From Neodiprion pinetum (Eukaryota > Arthropoda > Insecta > Hymenoptera > Diprionidae), in NCBI RefSeq assembly GCF_021155775.2, contig NC_060237.1:10069832-10133831 (forward strand): a DNA stretch of 64,000 bases, given 5' to 3'. Position numbers and translations under genes: made by a program. This document shows, piece by piece, positions 27,401-39,700 of this stretch; the first letter of the stretch is position 1; each line of letters begins with the position of its first letter. The notes beneath the pieces are model-generated. The model worked only from the letters and a program-made list of their open reading frames with translations, ran no database searches and had not been told where the DNA came from.

Positions 27401-29905
27401 GAAGACCGTTGTATCCTCGCGCAGGTTTCCGGGGACGGGAGTGTTATTTTTCTACCCACGAATCGGAGGTGCGCAGTATCTACCTTACGCCTTGTTGCAA
27501 GGTCGGAAGAAGAGATAACGTTTTACCGACATACGCGTTTTGCCGTCAACTTAGTCACCGTTAACGGATGGAGATTTGCGCGCGCGCGAGGAGTGACTGA
27601 CCGGGTAATGGTGTTTGGTCTTGGCAACGAATTACCTTCAGGCACCGCACGCCGAGTTCGTAGTGAGAACGACGGAGGACTCGATATTTTTTTACACCTC
27701 TAATTGCAAAGCCCAAAGGTACCTACTTCGTGTCGTGTCATGCGAGAGTTGTCTTCCTGTATTACCTGTGTGGAATCCCGGATGGGTATTCGGTTCCGTT
27801 AACCCATTAATTGCCGCAAACGTATCGAAAAGTCACGCAGTTCGGTCTAACTTCCGGTTTAACTTTGCTAGCAATATTTCTATCGAATTCTGCAAATCAA
27901 AGCTTGTGTACAACAATGGACAGATTATGCAACACGCATAGTTGACGATTGAGTAGATGTGGATACAAATTTCTCATTGGAGTAGGGAAAAGTGAAAGGT
28001 CCTCAGGTTTTGGTCTCGGTAGGGTTCATACACCATTGTCGTAACGATAGCTAACTTAGAATACAAATTGACGGATTCCATGCGGTATGATGGTTGTTGC
28101 GAGTGATTTTTTTATATTTTAGATAATATCAATGTCGAATTTACAACATTCTTTTTTTTAATTTAACGCGGACCACGTCCTCAACTATCGACATGGCTGT
28201 TTATCCTGAATTGATTAATCACCGAGACAATACCTGTTCATCTGAGTGTAACCAACTCGATTGTGCTTCTAACGATTTGGAATCTTTTTATCCACCTTCA
28301 TTCTTCTACAAGTTGAGTAGATTTCAGTTGCTTAGTTGTACCTGCCCAAAATCTACGTGCCGTCTGTCGAATTCAATATTTCATCTTCAAGTGTAGTAGG
28401 TACTGTCAGCTCGTCAATTATCGAGTGTCTGTTCGAGTCTCCGTTATATTTTTTTCTCGTTTTAGTCTCTCAATCGTCCATTGTCACTATCACAGCAGGC
28501 GTAGTTTCTGCAACTCTGCAGCTTAGTTTCTTTTTTTTTCCCCCTTCGATCATGCCAATTATGGAAAAGGCCGTTTTACGCGCTTCACAGAAATGCATCA
28601 AGGCACGATGAAAGCCATACTCCTGTTTTTCTCGTTTACAACTCTCTCACGGTATCGAACGGTATTTCGTTTGATAATACCTACTAAGTGCAGTGTAAAA
28701 CGAGCAAAGCTTACTGTTTTTCTTCCAAGGTTAAACTGCTGTATAGTATAGTTCTGCTTAACTTACAACGCTCAGGAACATATTTACGCTGTTAAAAATA
28801 CTTTCCGTTTAACGTTATTCCTGCGTGACGTATTTATGTTGATACTCTCGATCCGTTAGGTAAAGATTGACGTACTTGATTGACTGTATTGTATTGTTTA
28901 AACACGAAACAAATCCATCCTGTCTTCGGTAGCGGTTTTCAATTAGTCCGACGTACGGGATTGTAAACATGTATAATAATCGTATACATCTCTCCCCTTC
29001 TGTGCAAAGCCGCAAAGTTTGTTGAGTTCAATTTTCCACCACACGCTGAGAATGATATCGTATTCGATTCTCTGAACGTTTACAACAGCTGTCAATACCT
29101 GCCGGCTTGCCTCGTTTTCGTCTCGGTTCACTTGGAACTTAATCGTGAAAGCACGACTAATCGTTCGTTCGGCTGTAGATAAATATGACAACTATTGTCA
29201 TCGTCAGAATTGACTCACATTTCGATATTGGTTCATCTCGCGGACATTCACCTTTTCAGCGATCGGATGATATGCGCGTACATCTCAGTAGACTTCGGAT
29301 TCTGGAAATCGTATTAAATACTCACAAAAGAGTCTTCGTGTTCAATAAATGGGGCAACCTGAATCGAAACTTATAAGCACGCGGTAATTTACTCATGAAA
29401 CGTGAAAAGCACATTCTTGATTGAATGTCGGTGGATTTTCTTTCTTTGTAACCAAAGTAATAACAAGAAATAAACAACTCCAATTGATAACAGCGAGCGG
29501 TTTATGTATGTTTCTGATTTTATACGCACGATGCGCCGTGTATAGTGGGCATTTCAAATGTGGGTAAAATCGCGTCAGATCTAATGATGAAAGTTTAATC
29601 TCGCCGGCGAATACTTTGAAGTGTCGGAAGCAAAGGAAAAAAAGGAGCAATAAACAAAATCGATTCTAATTATTGAATGACCGCCACTCCAATGCAGACC
29701 CCCAAATCCCCGATATTAAGCAAAATGAAATCTCCACGATTCTCCGAATCGTTTCAGCGGACCGTCAAATTAGGATGAAATTACCGATTACCACGTCAAC
29801 GGGCCCGATTGAAGTCGGGGTAACGCTGAGAGGATACTTCGCCGGTCCATTCTTTTCTTTTTGTCTTGTTTTGTTCGTTGCATATGCGGACGTCGTTCAG
29901 TAAAG
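24481..29905. other. Non-coding region, nothing recognised
   Basis: Many short frames, the longest 121 codons (27338-27703, beginning at TTG), without recognisable domains. T-rich runs are near 24820 and 28540. Probably intronic or intergenic. Confidence 0.5.
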
Positions 29906-29953
29906 TAATATATATATATATATTTATATATATAAGTATATATATATATATAT
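29906..29953. repeat. (TA)n microsatellite
   Basis: An interrupted TA tract of about 48 bp. Confidence 0.95.
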
Positions 29954-30732
29954 GCGCACCTGCTCTTTGGATCATTAGAAAATTGAAAAAATTAGGGCAC
30001 GAGACGACTCAACCGATGTAAAAATCACTCTTCACGTCTTTGTTCGACAAAGTAAATGAACCACGTTCGACTGATTCAACGGGCTAACAATAAAATGAGA
30101 TGCTTGTAATCCTTTTAGACCGCATTGCGTCGATCAACTGCATTATCATCCAGTGAAATCAGAAAATTAGCTTGAATTTGAATTTCATCCATTCTAGATT
30201 AACTTCGTAACCACACACGAGAGTGGAAGCTCAGCAGAAGTCGATTACTGATCAAAGCAGAAACTCGGAATTGTTCGTTTGTGTACACAAGGCGTAGGAA
30301 TTAACCGCGAAATCCGGGGTGGCGGAGTATTCCAATTGGCAACGCGATAATATCGTTGTTAATTGAAAGTCATTAATTAATGCGCTGCAGCTGTGATTTA
30401 TACGGTTCACGCTTGAAATCATTTTTGACGAAAAATTGGAATGAATAAAATAAAATAAAGAAATTATGCTCGGATGAATGCAAGAAGTAAACAGTGAAGT
30501 ACAGAATTTTCTCGTTATCTAACCTGGCGGATTGCAAGAGAGTCTAGTCTGCTCTGCGGTCGGGAGAAGAGACGGATTTTATCAATATTATACACTTTTG
30601 ACGATAACCAGCGTCGCCGTTCATCCGTGGCTGAGTAAACCCGTGGCAGCAGAAATTCAAAGCTTGAACTATACCGGTCCGTGTTTCCGTGCAAGCGGGT
30701 ATAAGAGACAGAATTATTGCCGCCACGTTATA
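29954..30732. other. Non-coding region with a homeodomain-site-like cluster
   Basis: No gene seen. Between about 30330 and 30410 there are CCAATTGG, CGATAATATCG, TTAATTG, ATTAATTAAT and GCAGCTGTG in close succession. Confidence 0.4.
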
Positions 30733-30770
30733 GAGGTGGAGAAGGAGGAGGAGGAGGAGGAGGAGGAGAA
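30733..30770. repeat. (GGA)n microsatellite
   Basis: About eleven GGA-type units. The Glu-rich plus frame and Leu-rich minus frame across it are by-products. Confidence 0.9.
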
Positions 30771-30918
30771 ACGGAGATGCGAAGAGGTCGGCGATTGAAG
30801 ATACTAGACCGACCGAAGCGGCTTTCGCTTCAGGGCGAAGAGGGATGCCGGAATTTGCGAGAGCGAGCGACAAAGACGGAGATGATGAGACAGAGAGGAT
30901 GAGGATGAGGACACGGGG

Positions 30919-30990
30919 CGAGAGAGAGAGAGGGGGGCTGAGCATATCGAGCGAGCTCTATATAGCAGGACGGTAGTGTACCCGTCCTGA
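30919..30990 (+). promoter_or_regulatory. Candidate core promoter: GA tract, TATATA box, hairpin
   Basis: A GA tract (about 30919-30931) is followed by TATATA at 30959-30964. An 8-bp perfect hairpin (CAGGACGG at 30966-30973, CCGTCCTG at 30982-30989) sits where a TATA-directed start would fall. The downstream 31.0-31.3 kb is GC-rich. The spacing suggests a promoter reading rightwards, possibly an upstream lilli exon or an unrelated transcript. There is no transcript evidence. Confidence 0.28.
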
Positions 30991-31003
30991 AACTTCCGAA
31001 GTT

Positions 31004-31270
31004 ATTTGCAACAAGCAGGTTGCTGCCGCGGCTGCCGCTGTTCCTGATGGCGGTGGTGGAGGCAGCGGTCTGGTCTCGTGGAATTCTCTATTCCATCCGT
31101 TCTCCGCCCTCCGCTCGATTCTCAGCTATAACCTGGGAGGCCCGGCGGCTCGCCCGGTTGGCACCCTGGTCCCCCGACTATTTGCTGGTGGTGGTGCCAC
31201 TGTCACTGCCATCGGCATCGGCATCGCCTATCTCGTTAATGGACGCCAAGAACTCGCCGGTAGAAAGTGA
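31004..31270 (+). other. Possible coding or 5' exon fragment (open frame without ATG)
   Basis: A frame open from 30977 to the TGA at 31268-31270 contains Ala5 and Gly5 runs followed by mixed sequence, but no ATG. The alternative frame with an ATG at 31047 runs 107 codons to about 31370. Neither resembles a family I know. Position just after a promoter-like motif is the only reason to list it. Confidence 0.15.
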
Positions 31271-31779
31271 TTGCTACAACCAGCGAAGATCGGTCCTCGG
31301 ATCACTGATCCATGGCGAAGCAAGAGCGGAAGAAAACGAAATAAAGGGAAGTCGGAAGAAAGAGGAATGAGCGAAGTAGTACTTGGACTGGATAGAATCG
31401 AAACATTTGAGGCTACTGTATATTACCGACATTTCGTAGTTACGGAAGAGAACGCGATTTGGACGATGTTCGTTTGACAAGCATGAGACACGTGTAACAA
31501 CAACGATCCAAGGTATAATGTGCAGCTGAGGAGTGAATTTGAGAAGCGGCAAATTTTGACACGTCTTTGGCGATCGAAAAGATCCTGCTATACTATCTAC
31601 TCTGTAAATTTATGACTCGAATGTCCTCAACTCGTTCCTGAATGACTATAGATCCAGTTACTGTACCAGCTTACTGCTCGTAAAATCGCGCTAGGACCAG
31701 CCAAAGTGATGCTCGTGACAGAGACAATTTTGTTGAGATTTATAAACCAGCGCACAGTTATGAAAAAATCCTGGAAACG

Positions 31780-32245
31780 TAAGGGAATTTAAAACAGGTC
31801 AGGGAATTCAGGGAAATGTCGGCGAATTCTATTACTGGTCAGGAAATTTTTTTCTCTTTGGTTGCGATAAAATTACTTGTTTGTCGTATTGTTATTTGTC
31901 TGACAAACTCATGCCATTTTTTTACTTCTTACGAATCAAATGAGTAAAACCCACACCGTGTAACGACATGCCGTGACAGAACTAGAAAAGAATGTATTCA
32001 TTAAACGAAAGTGTTCAAAAGTTTTTCAAAATCGAAAACGTTCGGTGTCAATAGTTTATGCCAATAGAAGATAAACGTTATCTTATTTTAAACATCTTTT
32101 CACGTTTGTTATCTATCTCAGTTATTCTTATCCACCTTCGTCAATCTCAAAAAACCCAATTCATGTGTGTCATCTTTTTGCGTATTGGTCAGGGAATAAA
32201 TAAATTTTTAGTCACGGAACTCAGGGAAATGTGGATTTATTTTTA
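31780..32245. repeat. Decayed interspersed repeat with CAGGGAA tracts
   Basis: The segments GGTCAGGGAAT...CAGGGAAATGT at 31797-31828 and GGTCAGGGAAT...CTCAGGGAAATGTGG at 32187-32234 are similar direct copies separated by diverged sequence. Repetitive CAGGGAA-type text is common in dispersed animal repeats; the family is not identified. Confidence 0.45.
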
Positions 32246-33236
32246 AAAATTGTTGTGTCTACCCTGGTACATGAGGTAGAGGTAAAGAAGCAGGAAAAGT
32301 GGAAAAGCCTTTCCCGGTGAGTTGGAGGCCGCGCGGGCACCAAATACACGAAGAATAAAATTGGTGTAGGTATTTGCAATGTACGATACGTGTCAGGCTT
32401 CATGTGGTGATACAAATTTTTTACCTTTCTCTGCTCTCGCTTTCATTTTTCTTTCAATAAATTCTCAAATAGGTAGAACTAATTATTTTTCCCCCCAATC
32501 TGCCATGAAGTGTCGATGAAAAACTGACTTCTCACGTTGTTATCAGACTGTGATATTGCATTTCAGCATCCTTTTGAGAGTCAGTCAGTCAATCAATGAA
32601 TCATTCTGCCAACAGTTGAATTATCTCAGTGTGCATCCTTTTCCACATTCGAGGAAGACTTAACCTTTTTCATCTCTCCGTGTGCATTTGATGGTTGAAT
32701 CAACGTTACGCTGGACTTGAATATAGCTGATAAATCATGTAAATTACCATCAGCTGTGGATTACATCTGCAAAATTTTAACCTCTCTCAATCAACCGACA
32801 AATTACCCTATCCAAGTTATGAACACGTCAAACTGTACGTATCTCGCTGCAAACTACCAATTATGAAGGTTTAATTATTCGAAAGCTGATTCACCTACAA
32901 ACCATGTTCCTATAACCCTCCACTGCCTATAATGTGAGGTATATTTCGATCGTAGATGTCCTGGTGCGACGAGGCAGGGAAAGTCAACTTGATTACGTGA
33001 AAAAAAATCACACCTACAGATTCAATGGTGTTCTACTCGGTATTGTTAACAATTGTAGAAAACAATTATTGACACAAAACAAATTGAGCCAGGAGTCAGT
33101 AGTATTTGCACGTGGCTCTCAACCAGCGTCAAATAAATCGTCAAATAGACTAATACGTACGGTATCGCAAAATTGAACCTTTCCAAAAGGCCGTTCATTT
33201 TGTACAAGTTTTGCAATTTGGCAGTGTATAAGTTTT

Positions 33237-33271
33237 CTGTTCGTATGCAGTACGGCAGCTTATACGAACAG
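33237..33271. repeat. 10-bp perfect hairpin CTGTTCGTAT / ATACGAACAG
   Basis: Arms at 33237-33246 and 33262-33271 with a 15-nt loop. It is too short for a typical miRNA precursor; could be a cruciform or a small structured element. Confidence 0.6.
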
Positions 33272-35717
33272 GCGGTAAACGCTTAGCCATTAAAAAATCC
33301 CTGGCTCATATTCGAGATTACGTTGTGGCTCATTCGACTCGAGGAAAGAAAACAACGCACACGGAGTGTTGGGGTTCTTCTGTTATCGATTATGCTCATC
33401 CCCTCGACGCCCGGTCGTGGTGACGGTTGTTCGAGGTAGCGAAGGGGAGGAACCCCTTAGCGTCGCGACGTCGAGTGTCCCGTCAGTGTGGACGTTCGTG
33501 TGCTTGATGATGGCAGACGCCTGTAGCACACGGTTGGAGTTATACGGGTTCGGTAATGAATTTGGGTGCTGAAGTGGAGAGTAAAAAATGAAGAAATAAG
33601 AGGAGAAAACATTCGGACGCGAATGAAGTACTTTTCGTCGATCTGCCATCGGCAGTGGAAGCTTTTGTAGACGCCGGACCGTTTAGAGGGGAAAAAATTG
33701 AGCTTACACCGTTCGATGAATAAACGCTCTGTCGGGGTCTGAGAAACTTGGCAGGGATTTAGGTCCGAGGTTGCTGGCTCGTAACGGGAGGAAGCAGCGG
33801 AGCTTGCACTCCTCCATCTCTCGAGTAACACAGAAGCTCGAAGACGAAGCCAATTTCTCGGTATATACCTCACAGCTATACATTCGCCGGAGTCGACGGA
33901 AAATATCCTCATTTTAGCCACCAACAACGATGCAGCAATTCAACCTTGACGAGTGGTGTTCAAGTCGAGTTTAGCAACCCCAATTTTTTTTCACAATTTA
34001 GCTTACCCGCGAACCGCGTTGTATTATATACAATGTACCTACCCTTTTCCGTAGTTATTACCTGACCAGAGTTATCGCTCTCATGCTATTCTTCACTCCG
34101 TTTCAATGTGAAACCGGAAGTGTCCATCGTCCAACCGGAGACGAAGATAAATTGATTCTCTGCCAGGAGTGTCAGCAGCGGATCTCGTGACTCTCTGACA
34201 ACTGGTCACTCGTTAAAGCCCCCAGACGCGGTGGAAGCGGTACCGACAGATTTCTGTGCAGTAACAACCCAACTGCTGCGCGATGCTTGTATCAAAGCTA
34301 CAAATTGTTGATGTGTATTGACAAAAGACGGGGACCTCCGCCAATGGGGAATTATTTGGGCCATTTGGCTGGCTTACGCGAATTGAGAGATCTGGGAAAA
34401 GGGTAACAAAGGGAAGAAAAAACTTGACGGAATCGGCTGTCACGGCTACCCTCTTTCGTGAGAAAAGGGTCTTCCTTTTTCACCCATGCAATCCGCGCTC
34501 GGGTCACTACTCCATATGTCTTCCCTCTTCTCGGTATGACTCTAGCCGGTATACTATAGCCAAAGTGCGAGAGTAGCGATAATAGGAAGTGTTCCTTCCT
34601 CCTTGTCCAAGGACAAACTGGTTTCCTCTCTACTTTATGTCGTGATCATGTCGTACCTTTCTGCAGCAATCGCTGATTCCCGGTTAGACGCGTCCGAGGC
34701 TCTTATCGTTGCTAACCTCTAACGCCTGTAGTGAACCTGTGGAATAAAGTGAAATAAAATTGTTGCATGTATCGCGAGATAAAATTGTGAATACCTGCAC
34801 CACCAGCAGCAGCAGCATCAGCAGTAGCAACAACTTCTCCGCCGTGCGGTTGGTCCTTTTCAGAGCCTGTAGGGCTCAGGATATCGATTGCCGTTGAAAA
34901 ATATTCCTCTATTTTCCACGATGCACTCGGGGAGGTTACCGACCTCGTTTCACCGAATATCATATTCTCAAATCCCGGTTAAACTCAATTCCATCGATGA
35001 TGGACGAAAATGAATCGCGGATAAGAAACTCAACCAATCGTCCACCTTTGCGAATGTGCAACCGTAATTTATTATATGGAATAATTATTAGTTAATACCG
35101 CGTTGGCATACATGTATATCAACGAGTCAGTAATTTGTACGCAGTCAAATGATCGAACGTTACAATTTTGGCATGTGCGACCGACCAAGCCTGCAGTGAC
35201 GAAATCATTCGTACCTTGGAATCTTGATGATTTCTATAAACTTGTTTCCAAGTTTCGGAATTCTTACATAGACCGCACCAAAGCCACACCTTACGCGTAC
35301 GAATGCGAATAAAATGAATTAAGGGAGTATGGCTCAGATTTGAAGGCTGATTTGACTGTGAAAGGCCACGCCTGCGAAGTACATATTAAGTACAGCATTT
35401 GAATCAGAACATCTATTCACTTTGATCCTTTCATTCTCCGCCTCTTTCTCTCGTCCTCCAGGACCAGGGGGGGATGCTTGGTCGTGGCGCGTTGGGAACG
35501 CAGAAAGGATTGTCGTCGTACGCGGCGGGTGGGAAGCCGGGATGGGATAGGATACACTCCGGGGTCGATGTACGCCCGCCTCTTCTCCACGGTGCTTTGC
35601 TCTCCTCTGCTCTCCTCTGTTCTACGTTAGGCATTATAAACTCGGCTCGACGACCTAACTTCACCCAACCCCGGCGAACCGAGCCCAACCCAGTGCGATC
35701 TGCTCTTTCTTCTTCCC

Positions 35718-35744
35718 TCATCTTCATCTTCATCTTCATCTTCG
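35718..35744. repeat. (TCTTCA)n microsatellite
   Basis: Four to five TCTTCA units at the end of a GC-richer stretch. Confidence 0.85.
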
Positions 35745-36673
35745 TCTATTCGTTCTTACTTTCTTTTTCTTTTTCTCTACACTTACGATATCACGCGTCG
35801 GTGATCGTCCCTTTTCCCTGAGAGAAAAGAGATTTACACACCCGTATCCTGCTGCACTGCTCCGATTCACGGCGCCGCCCTTTGCACCGCGCGTTTATTT
35901 TATTATCCAACTATTTCCATGTACGTGCAGCAACGACTTGCGGAGTGTCACGAGGTATGGCGGGGGAATTTTCAACGATATGGCAAACACGCTTGTCCTC
36001 GTTTATATTACAATTAGGGTTGCATCAATTTATCGCTTTGTACCTACGTCCTTACTACGTAATTTAGGCAGGCCGTGACGTGATTCCTATCTATGGCGGT
36101 GTTTTCACGTAGGAGTTACACTACATGTCACCCGGTGAGTTTTGTGTCAAGCCGTTTGCTGAAAGTTGGAAAAAACGAAGACAGCTGTCGTCAGTTCTTG
36201 TGATCATTTTCGTATCTCTTTCGCTATTATCTTCAATTATAGTCCTTATTATGCAATCTCGTTTTGCACAGTGTACACGTGGCAGTAGATACTAATAAGG
36301 TGGAATGATTTGAGTGGTATCTTGACGATGGATGGAATACTCGACGATTAGATGAGACGGCACGCGCTGAAAGGTCTCATCCTTTCAAGTATCGTTTGAC
36401 AAGGAAGAAACGAGAAAACAGAATACAGACGGGTTTCAGTTTATGAAAGGAATCATTAATACCTGATATCATTATCCGCTCTATATCGTTAGTTTTTACG
36501 ATGTCACGAGCAAACACACAGCTTAAGTTCGTATTTCTCATCAGGCGTCATTCGAGACGTTATTTCTTACGATTAATGCCGATGGTCGTTCATAAATAGC
36601 GTGTGATTACTAAAAATGTGTGAGTTGTTAGTGAAAAATTGTTGTAATAATGCGTTTCTTTTGTTTATTCCAG

Positions 36674-36728
36674 AGATGTGGTGGTCGATGACCTAAGCCT
36701 TTCCGATAGCGAAGATGAAGGAAACAAG
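36674..36728 (+). CDS. lilli: lilli exon a (acidic DDLSLSDSEDE motif)
   Basis: The exon is 55 nt, between a good acceptor (tttattccag) and donor AAG|GTGCGT. It enters with the last base of a codon and leaves in phase 0. It encodes DVVVDDLSLSDSEDEGNK, matching the short acidic DDLxLSDxED motif of AFF proteins. It is the most 5' coding exon I can recognise. Confidence 0.82.
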
Positions 36729-39700
36729 GTGCGTTATGAACGAATAGAATTGCTCTAATTAATAAGATTGTCTCTGTGATCTTTTGAAAATTACTTTTAC
36801 ATATCAGTCGTTCAGTAGTTTCATGCACAGATTTTTTCATTTCAATTCATTCAATGTTTAGGCGACATTAAGTCCGCTGTGTGAACTAATGAATCGTAGA
36901 AAATTTATCACCCGTACAAGTCTAATCGAAATTGTTCTCATTGATGTTTTCACTTATTCACAGGGCTCTTCGCGGACGACAAGAGATAACAGAAGTCCGA
37001 ACACGAATCTTCCAGTCGAGTGAGTATTCCTCCGTCCCATAGAGAAAACAAATATCCCGAACTATATTTAGCTTGGTTCCTATCTGCGTTATATTGCGAA
37101 GTTATACACTGCGCGTAAATTAAATTCGGTTCGTCATGTATCGGTTGAAGAAGTATGGAGCAGACGTGTGTTCAAAACCACGCACGCAAACGAGTAAACA
37201 TGCATATACAATACACACAGTCATACGAGTTTCCTCTCATTTCAATATATTCAGCTTCAAGTCGATTTTGTGATCCGACGAATTTCGCAAATTCAAATCA
37301 AAGTGCAATTTCTTCTTGCGTGTAGAGATTTTTTTTTACCGTCGTTCCCCGACTGACGTTACACAACAATTTGCACGATCGAGACATGTAGTCTCACAGA
37401 TTTGCGAATTAACAGCTCGATTTTTTTATTCTCTCGTTATAAGGTAATTCGACGCTATAAGTATCCTTTTCGTTACACCCTCTGGTGAAATTTATTAATT
37501 TTCTGCACTTTTATGATCTTTGCACATTATACAACGTTCGTGAATTTTATTTCGACACCTACATAAAGTATGCGCGTATCCGGAGAGTAAGCGGAGATCG
37601 CGTCTAATCGGTGAAACACGGATCGGTGGCAACCCTATTTGCAAAGCACATCTGTCGCGAAACGACTGTGGGCGGGAGGCGTTCGACGCAACGACGCAAT
37701 AATTGCTGGCGTCGCGACGCCCCTCAACCCTTTCTGTGTAATCAGATATATTTGCATTGGATGCAATTACTGTGGACGATTTTTACAAGCCGTGAATTTT
37801 ATCCGGATTGCGAGTTATTCAATTTTTTTTTTTTTTTTATAAAATATCCTTACAATACCACGGAGCGTTGAAATTATTACACATAATTACACACGGGGTA
37901 GCTCGATCGAGACAATTTCCTAAGCGAGTATCACGGTATCGACTACTTTAATAGCGTGGAATAATTAAACGGATTGATTATGTACAGTTCAATTCACCGT
38001 GGAAATATATATATGCCTGTGTATTACATCAATTGGCGGTGAAACTGCAGGAGTCAGGTGGCCATGTAGGATATACCTGGGCATAATTGTCATGTCCGTA
38101 TACCGGCTCGGTATTCTGAATATTTTATAGACTTAAACGTCAGGCAATTTTCAGACCCGTCAGCCTACTCGAATGGCACGATACACGTTCAATATGATCG
38201 GGACAAATGTGCGCGCGTCATTCGTAATTGCCAGCCAACGAAAACACGCGTTATACGCATTGTGCCTTATTTGATTCCGCTCAGCAGCCAATAGCGATGA
38301 AAACAAAGTTGCAAATCCATTTTACCCCTGTCCTTTACGTTGTTCGATACGTTCAATAAATTCAATAAGTTCACCCCACAACTATGTTTTTCTGCAAGCC
38401 TTATTAACGCTCGATATTATGATAAATTTCAGTCTGCTACCAGCAATGACACCAGCACCCTTAGCGCCAATGTCGCCGCTAGATAAGTCGCCGACAGGAT
38501 CATTACCACCATCAAGATCGGCGAGTCCTGCACCCAACCAGGTGTCACCGTCGCATCAAATTGTGCCTCTACGACCATTGTCTCAGTCACCGTTGAATCC
38601 TCCTAGAAAAGATTTACCTAGCCCCATAACGCAGAGGCCTCCTAGTCCACTGGATCAAGCACCTCAGAGCTCTCCGAGCGCAAGTTCAAGCTCAGGTTCT
38701 GACACTAGCATCACTGACACTAGCGATGAATCCGAGGATGAGAGAGATCGACCCCCAGAGAAAGGTCCTTCTACTCCACTGTCGGTATCACCGATACCCA
38801 ATGTGGAGGAACCGTTACCTACCGTCGAAGAGGCAAAACCTCCTAGATGGAATCTGGAATCCTTTATCAATAGGAATGCTGTACATTCTAGTGATCAGAC
38901 TCAGGAAGCAAAGCGTCTACAGGTATGTTCGAAGAAATTTTGCGCTTCCGCAGTACATATACCGCTCTCAATAAACTCCAAAATGCAAGGAATTTTATTC
39001 ATAATCCAGAATATAGCATGCAGCATTGACACTTGTTTCAAATAATGGTTCACTTATCGTAACGAAATTATTTTCCCTGGGCAAGATCCTTGATAAATTT
39101 TGTTTTGTTGATATTTGAAGCTTCTCTATTTACACGTTAGATTTTGACGATTTTTCAGGGTGATGCGAGAAGAAATGGTTCTCCGAATGAGCCTACTGGT
39201 ACCAAGAGGCCGGGTCATGACTCTGGAAGCGAATGGCAACTAAACGAAGCGTTGGACAAACATCACACACAGTTGTTGAGTTCTTTGAGCGACAGCGATC
39301 TTCACTCTGATAACGAAAAGAAGCCTGTTACTCAAGAGTCGGTTCGATCACTGCAACGTGAAAAATCAAAGCCACTGAAGAGAGGTCGGCCTCGAAAGAC
39401 TGTAAAAAGTCCCAAGGGTTCGCGTCAACCGTCCGATAACGATAGCGGGAACAAGAAGGGACGTGGAAGGCCCCGTCTGACGAGTTCTAAGAAAAAACCA
39501 GTCTCAAAACCCACAGTATCAACAAGTGATGACGCCAGTAATGCTGGATCGCAAGGAGGTTCCAGCGACTTTGACAGCGATCATCCCAGTCTGCCGAGAC
39601 AACCAGCCTCTCCCATTTCGTTAGTCAATAAACCCAGACGAAGAACGAGCGGGTCATCTAGTGAAGATGAAAGAGCACCAACTAAAGGAACTGACTCGGA

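Larger units (their letters stand above)
32246..36673. other. Non-coding region upstream of the first recognised lilli exon
   Basis: No exon recognised. A 10-bp hairpin (33237-33271), a CAG-type stretch near 34800-34835, a GC-richer segment with TATAAA near 35636 and a (TCTTCA)n tract (35718-35744) are present. It is likely a large lilli intron, since exon a needs an upstream exon ending in phase 2. Confidence 0.5.

Noticed and set aside
27338..27703. 121-codon plus-strand frame
   Set aside because: Starts at TTG, shows no domain, and a frame of this size can arise by chance in 64 kb.
28485..28500. TATCACAGC resembling the start of the insect miR-2 family
   Set aside because: Match ends after nine bases and no foldback precursor surrounds it.
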